Assembly: GCF_011927785.1 (NCBI RefSeq) | Contig: NZ_JAATJK010000001.1 | Coordinates: 4,869,001 to 4,933,000, forward strand | Direction of reading: 5' to 3' | DNA length: 64,000 nucleotides | Origin: Micromonospora profundi | GTDB lineage: Bacteria; Actinomycetota; Actinomycetes; Mycobacteriales; Micromonosporaceae | Part shown: piece after piece, positions 60,302 through 64,000 of the stretch | How the letters are laid out: each line of letters starts with the position of its first letter | Position numbering within the stretch: the stretch's first letter is position 1 | Notes under the pieces: model-generated | What the model was told of the DNA's origin: nothing | Database searches by the model: none | What the model saw: the letters and a program-made list of their open reading frames with translations, nothing else | Program-made: the position numbers and the translations under genes

Positions 60302-60745
60302 TTGGGCCTGGTGTTTTGGTAGGTGGACCTTTGCGTGCAGGTTCAGGGTGCGGGACCAGGGCAGGGGCTCGTCGATGTCCAGGTCGGGGCCTTCCCGCAG
60401 GCAGGTCGCTACCGGGGTTTCCGCGTTCAGGCCGAGCTGATCGATAAGCGCACAGAGCCGTTCACTGGTGTCGTGCAGCAGCGCGGCCAGGCCACGCATG
60501 CCGCCCTGCTCGGCGACCAACGCGTCGAGCTGCGGACGGTGCATGTCGTCCAGGTCGTAGTACGCGTAGGGCGATCCGGCCAGCAAAGCCTCGGTGGCCT
60601 GGATCATCAGCTCGTCGTTGGCAACCAGATGCGCCATGATCTGCTCGGCGCTGAGCCGCCCCTGCGGGGCGGGCCCAAACGTCGCCCCGTCGATCTCGGC
60701 GAACACCCCGTCGTAGGCCCGCCGCAACCCGCCACTCTCCACCAC
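60275..60745 (-). CDS. DinB-superfamily protein
   Basis: 156 residues. Four-helix DinB/maleylpyruvate-isomerase-like fold: SAEQIMAHLVANDELMIQAT (with the His position of the metal triad), YDLDDMHRPQLDALVAEQGG, and the C-terminal LNLHAKVHLPKHQAQLHALR carrying His residues at the other two positions. Could be a thiol-dependent transferase using mycothiol; that is family-based inference. It overlaps the tail of the convergent regulator gene by 27 nt. Confidence 0.78.
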   Translation of the reverse strand: MVESGGLRRAYDGVFAEIDGATFGPAPQGRLSAEQIMAHLVANDELMIQATEALLAGSPYAYYDLDDMHRPQLDALVAEQGGMRGLAALLHDTSERLCALIDQLGLNAETPVATCLREGPDLDIDEPLPWSRTLNLHAKVHLPKHQAQLHALRTNP

Positions 60746-60767
60746 AACCCCACCCCACCCGCCCCAC

Positions 60768-60848
60768 CCCGTCGATCATGGAGTTGTGGTGCCCAGTTCA
60801 CCCAGACGAGCACCATTCGTCACCCACCACAACTCCATGATCGACGGG
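60768..60848. repeat. Perfect long inverted repeat, GTCGATCATGGAGTTG type
   Basis: Perfect 24-bp arms (60768-60791, 60825-60848) around a 33-nt loop. Related to the element at 6-60 through GTCGATCATG and the following A/G-G-TTG. It lies between the DinB and VWA genes, immediately before a G-rich tract. Confidence 0.9.
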
Positions 60849-60852
60849 AGAG

Positions 60853-60925
60853 GGCTGGGGTTGGGGCTGGAGGAGGGGGGAGGGGGCAGGGGGGAGGGGG
60901 CAGGGGGGGAGGGGGGAGGGGAGGG
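60853..60925. other. G-rich low-complexity tract, C-rich on the VWA transcript
   Basis: About 73 nt made almost only of G runs (GGGG, GGGGGG) separated by A, CA or T, ending 1 nt before the VWA stop codon. The plus strand could form G-quadruplexes. The minus-strand RNA, which is the 3' UTR of the VWA gene, is long, C-rich and G-poor, the composition of a Rho utilisation site. Neither role is proven. Confidence 0.6.
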
Positions 60926-62878
60926 TTAGCGGCGGGATTGGCGGGAGCGGAGGTAGTCGGAGACCACGTACTCGCCCAGGTCGTCGGTGTCTGGGGTGAA
61001 CATGCGGCCTCGGCTGCGGCGGGCCACCGCGTCGACGAAGCGGCGCAGACCCGGGTCGTCGCCAAGCATGAACAGGTTGAGCGTGGCACCGTAGCGGCTG
61101 AGCCGGTCGACCTCCCGGACGGTCGCCTCGATCGTCTCCGGCAGCGACGGCCAGTGGAACAGCGCCTCCCCGTCGTCCGGATCCAGATGCGCTGTCGGCT
61201 CACCGTCGGTGACCACAAGCACCACCGGCTCGGCGTCCGGGTGCCGGCGCAGGTGCCGGGCGGCCAGCCGCAGCGCGTGCTGGAGGTTGGTGCCCTGCTG
61301 CATGTCCGGCTCCACCGCTGCCAACTCCTGCTGGGTGAGCGTCATCGCCTCCCGGCCGAAGCCGACGATCTGCAGCGCGTCCTGCGGGAAGCGCGTCTCC
61401 ATGAGGTGGGCCAGCGCCAGCGCCGTCTGCTTCATCGGCCCCCAACGACCCTGCGAGATCATCGAGTACGACAGGTCGACGCACAGAACCACCGCCGCAG
61501 ATGCCCGCTTCTCGGTCTCCAGCACCTCGAAGTCGTCCGCCACGAGCTGCACCGGCACGCTCGGCCCGGCCCGGGTGACCGCCCGCGTGAGGGTGCGTAC
61601 GACGTCGATTGGCTGCTCGTCGCCGTACTCCCAGGGTCTTGACGCACCACTGACCTCGCCGGCGGCGCCCGCCGAACGCAGGTCGTGCTGGCCTCGCGGC
61701 CCGGCGGTCAGCTCGGCGAAGACCCGCCGCAGTGCGGTCCCGCCGAGCCGGCGCAGCGCCTTCGGGCTCAACGTGAGCCCGTCCGCGTCCCGGCTCACCC
61801 AGCCCTGCCGCCGCAACTCCCGTTCCAGCTCACGCAGCCGGCGCACGTCGTCGGCGGCGTCCCGGCCCAGGGTACGGGCGACCGCGTCGACGTCCACGTC
61901 GTCCAGGGTGGCCCCGGGGTGCTCCTGGTCGAGCTGGTCCAGCAGGTCGTCCAGCTCACCGATCTCGCCGAGCGCCCCGGCCGCGTCGGCGTAGTCCAGT
62001 GGTTGCTCGCCCCGGACCCGCTCGCCGCGCCCCCACCGCAGATCCGGCCGCAGCGCCCGCAGGTTCGCGTCCAGCGCTGACAACTCCCCGGCCAGCCGGT
62101 CCCCCAGCGACTGCTGCATCAGACCGGCCAGCTCGGCGCGCTGCCGCTCGGAGAGCGAGTTCATCAGCCGCTCACCGGCCGCCGAACGGCGGGCCAGCAC
62201 GTCGATCAACTCGTCGACCGTTCCCGGCCGCTCCGGGAAGAACTCGCCGTGCCGGCGCATGAACTCGGCGAACGCGTCGGTGGTGTCCTCCGCGCGACCG
62301 TGCCGGGCCAGCAGGTCGTTGAGGTCGCGCATCATCTCGGCCAGCCGCTGCTGCGCGGCCGGATCGGCGGACGCGCGTACCGCGTCACGCAGCCCCGCGA
62401 ACCGCTGACCGAGGACGTCGTCGCGGAGCTGGTCGAGGATCTGCTGGTACGACCGGCGGGCGTCCTCGCTGGCCCACTGGTAGCCGGCCAGTTCCTCCAC
62501 CGCCCGCGCGGTGGACCGGGGCAGGTTGTCGAGCACCGCCTCGGCGAACCGCGCGTTGTCGTCGTCGCGGCCCCGCAGCTCGTCCCGCTCGGCGGCGAGC
62601 GCCTGGTCGAGCAGGGCACGAGCCCGGGTCACGGCGCCGTCCAGGTCGCCCCGGCGCAGCGCCTCCCGGCGCAACCGTCGCGCCCTGGCCGCCAGGTCGT
62701 CGAGGCCACCACGCCCCTGCTGGCCACGACGCAGCAGGTTGCGCAGCGCCTCGCGCAGGCTGCCGCCGGCCAGCACCTCGGCGCCGACCGCGTCCACCGC
62801 CTCTTGCACGTCGTACGGGGGCGCGAGCGGGTCGGGTCCGCCGCGCCACTGCCCGTACCGGAACCGGTTGCCGGCCAC
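60926..62878 (-). CDS. VWA-domain protein, partner of the AAA+ ATPase
   Basis: 650 residues from GTG 62878, 2 nt after the ATPase stop. A long helical, charged N-terminal half (LREALRNLLRRGQQGRGGLD, YQQILDQLRDDVLGQRFAGL) leads to a C-terminal von Willebrand A domain with the MIDAS motif VLCVDLSYSM (DxSxS, about residue 467), DALQIVGFGREAMTLTQQEL and VVLVVTDGEPTAHLDPDDGE. Such proteins act with MoxR/ChlI-type AAA+ ATPases as metal-dependent chaperone or chelatase-like pairs. Substrate unknown. Cytosolic. Confidence 0.88.
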   Translation of the reverse strand: MAGNRFRYGQWRGGPDPLAPPYDVQEAVDAVGAEVLAGGSLREALRNLLRRGQQGRGGLDDLAARARRLRREALRRGDLDGAVTRARALLDQALAAERDELRGRDDDNARFAEAVLDNLPRSTARAVEELAGYQWASEDARRSYQQILDQLRDDVLGQRFAGLRDAVRASADPAAQQRLAEMMRDLNDLLARHGRAEDTTDAFAEFMRRHGEFFPERPGTVDELIDVLARRSAAGERLMNSLSERQRAELAGLMQQSLGDRLAGELSALDANLRALRPDLRWGRGERVRGEQPLDYADAAGALGEIGELDDLLDQLDQEHPGATLDDVDVDAVARTLGRDAADDVRRLRELERELRRQGWVSRDADGLTLSPKALRRLGGTALRRVFAELTAGPRGQHDLRSAGAAGEVSGASRPWEYGDEQPIDVVRTLTRAVTRAGPSVPVQLVADDFEVLETEKRASAAVVLCVDLSYSMISQGRWGPMKQTALALAHLMETRFPQDALQIVGFGREAMTLTQQELAAVEPDMQQGTNLQHALRLAARHLRRHPDAEPVVLVVTDGEPTAHLDPDDGEALFHWPSLPETIEATVREVDRLSRYGATLNLFMLGDDPGLRRFVDAVARRSRGRMFTPDTDDLGEYVVSDYLRSRQSRR

Positions 62879-62880
62879 CG

Positions 62881-64000
62881 TCAGTCCCGGCCGCCGTAGA
62901 CGGTGCGCCCCGAGTCGGTGACGTCCTTGCCGAGCCGGCGGGTCAGGTGCAGCCCTTCCAGCACGAACTCGACGGCGGCGGCAGCCTCCTCCGGGGTGGG
63001 CGCGTCGCCCAGGCCGAGCCGGTCCATGACCTTGGCCAGCCCGGGTACGGTGCCCACCTGGCGCAGCACCTCGGCGGAGCCGACCAGTTCACCGGTCTCG
63101 ATGGCCGCGCCCTCCTCGACGAGGGCGGTGAACCCGGACAGGTCCAGCCCGGCCAGGCGGCCCCGGAACGTCTCGGCGGTCGCGGTGCGCAGCAGGTGGG
63201 CGAGGATCTCGATCTCCCGCCCCTCCTCGCCGCTCTCGAACTCGACCTTGCCGCGCAGGGTGCTGGTCACCGACACCGCGTCACCAACGCGCGCCACCGC
63301 CGCCTCCGATGCAAGGAAGGGCCCCTTGTTATCGCTTTCTGTTGTAGAGGGGGCCCCTCCTAACACCTTGCCGGCGGCGGCCAGCAGACCGGCGCGGCGC
63401 AGCGCGGCACCGGCGACGGTCTCCGCTGCGGCGATCGCGAACCGGGCGGAGACGCCCGAGCGGGGGTCGACCGACGGCGACTCCCGCACCGCGCGGGCGA
63501 AACGGGCCAACACCTCCAGCACGTGCTCCGGCACCTCGGCGACCAGGTCGGCCTCCTGCCGGATCAGTGCCAGCTCCAACTCCAGGTCGACCGGGTAGTG
63601 GGTACGGATCTCCGCGCCGAACCGGTCCTTGAGAGGCGTGATGATCCGGCCCCGGTTGGTGTAGTCCTCCGGGTTGGCGCTGGCCACCAGGAGCAGGTCG
63701 AGTGGCAGCCGCAGCTGGTAGCCGCGGACCTGGATGTCCCGCTCCTCCAGCACGTTGAGCAGGGCCACCTGGATGCGCTCGGCCAGATCGGGCAGCTCGT
63801 TGACGGCGAAGATGCCCCTGTTGGTACGGGGTACCAGCCCGAAGTGGATGGTTTCCGGGTCGCCGAGGGTGCGCCCCTGGGCGATCCGGATCGGGTCGAC
63901 GTCGCCGATCAGGTCGCCGACGCTGGTGTCCGGGGTGGCGAGTTTCTCGCCGTACCGCATCGAGCGGTGCAGCCAGCCGACCGGCTGGTCGTCGCCGGCC
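62881..64000 (-). CDS. MoxR/ChlI-like AAA+ ATPase, 5' part outside the window
   Basis: At least 373 residues; the frame is open to the right edge, so start and Walker A lie beyond 64000. Present are PDTSVGDLIGDVDPIRIAQG, GIFAVNELPDLAERIQVALL (Walker B region), YQLRLPLDLLLVASANPEDY (sensor 1) and ITPLKDRFGAEIRTHYPVD (arginine finger region), as in Mg-chelatase I/MoxR proteins. A 54-nt palindromic repeat (63313-63366) is translated in frame as part of VLGGAPSTTESDNKGPFLAS, an insertion relative to the flanking helices. Operon with the VWA gene. Confidence 0.88.
   Translation of the reverse strand, partial: AGDDQPVGWLHRSMRYGEKLATPDTSVGDLIGDVDPIRIAQGRTLGDPETIHFGLVPRTNRGIFAVNELPDLAERIQVALLNVLEERDIQVRGYQLRLPLDLLLVASANPEDYTNRGRIITPLKDRFGAEIRTHYPVDLELELALIRQEADLVAEVPEHVLEVLARFARAVRESPSVDPRSGVSARFAIAAAETVAGAALRRAGLLAAAGKVLGGAPSTTESDNKGPFLASEAAVARVGDAVSVTSTLRGKVEFESGEEGREIEILAHLLRTATAETFRGRLAGLDLSGFTALVEEGAAIETGELVGSAEVLRQVGTVPGLAKVMDRLGLGDAPTPEEAAAAVEFVLEGLHLTRRLGKDVTDSGRTVYGGRD
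63313..63366. repeat. Palindromic repeat inserted in frame within the AAA+ gene
   Basis: Two GGGCCCC half-sites (GGAAGGGCCCCTTGTTA and AGAGGGGGCCCCTCCTAACA) flank ATCGCTTTCTGT. The element resembles a repeat I recall as abundant between genes in Micromonospora (AAGGGGCCC...TTAAC type; not verified). Here it lies inside coding sequence, read without a stop on the minus strand. Confidence 0.72.

Noticed and set aside
1..64000. tRNA, rRNA, CRISPR arrays and insertion sequences
   Set aside because: I looked for TpsiC-loop strings, evenly spaced direct repeats and transposase motifs (DDE, HTH_Tnp) on both strands and saw none I could support.

Overview
The window is high-GC actinobacterial chromosome. 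Gene content and style point to Micromonosporaceae, most likely Micromonospora: GTG starts are common, genes are coupled through ATGA or GTGA overlaps, there is a tmsA/tmsB-type pair for 10-methyl branched fatty acids, secreted carbohydrate-binding proteins are present, and several families of GATC-containing palindromic repeats lie between genes. No rRNA, tRNA, CRISPR array, insertion sequence or phage gene was recognised. Genus assignment is inference from content, not from a marker gene.

Layout. 0-5 kb: a PPOX/F420 oxidoreductase, a small protein with a caspase/CHAT-like His-Cys pattern, a secreted peptidoglycan-binding M15 peptidase, a small two-cysteine protein, and a LuxR-type response regulator with its histidine kinase. 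5-13 kb: an ABC exporter operon ending in a YqeB-like membrane protein, then SOUL, DUF1697, aldo/keto reductase, GNAT, FMN reductase and a DrrAB-type exporter. 13-22.4 kb: an AraC regulator divergent from a monooxygenase/esterase pair, a large STAND-like ATPase regulator divergent from an HTH-DUF4180 pair, an OGG-fold protein, a DUF1963 protein and a secreted FN3-CBM3 protein. 22.4-25.5 kb: a GIY-YIG protein, then a tightly coupled four-gene operon holding two globin-like proteins that both lack the proximal heme histidine. 25.5-31.8 kb: a zinc-ribbon/XRE/TPR regulator coupled to a phosphotransferase and a GNAT, then a PLD-helicase-DUF3427 protein, which looks like an accessory or defence island.

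31.9-45 kb: a 979-residue secreted M20-like metallopeptidase, a HigBA-like pair whose toxin looks truncated, a VOC protein, two paralogous PH-like/Pro-rich membrane proteins that flank a secreted NucA/NucB-like nuclease with an SMI1-like neighbour, an ECF42-type sigma factor locus with its YCII and DUF998 partners, and a WapI-like orphan. 45-57 kb: gluconokinase, a lipoprotein-like protein, a TipA-like MerR regulator with a recognisable self-promoter, a GGDEF-EAL protein, an ArsR-SRPBCC pair, and tmsB/tmsA. 57-64 kb: YbaK, DUF427, a membrane-anchored ricin lectin, an MFS transporter, a GlxA/AraC regulator, DinB, and a VWA protein with its AAA+ partner, which runs off the right edge.

The two strongest leads for something undescribed are the degenerate-globin operon (22886-24733, with a paralogue of its first gene at 2419-2907) and the palindromic repeats that have entered coding sequence. 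One repeat is in frame inside the AAA+ ATPase gene. One supplies the stop codon of a GNAT gene. One encodes the C-terminal tail of an AraC-type regulator.
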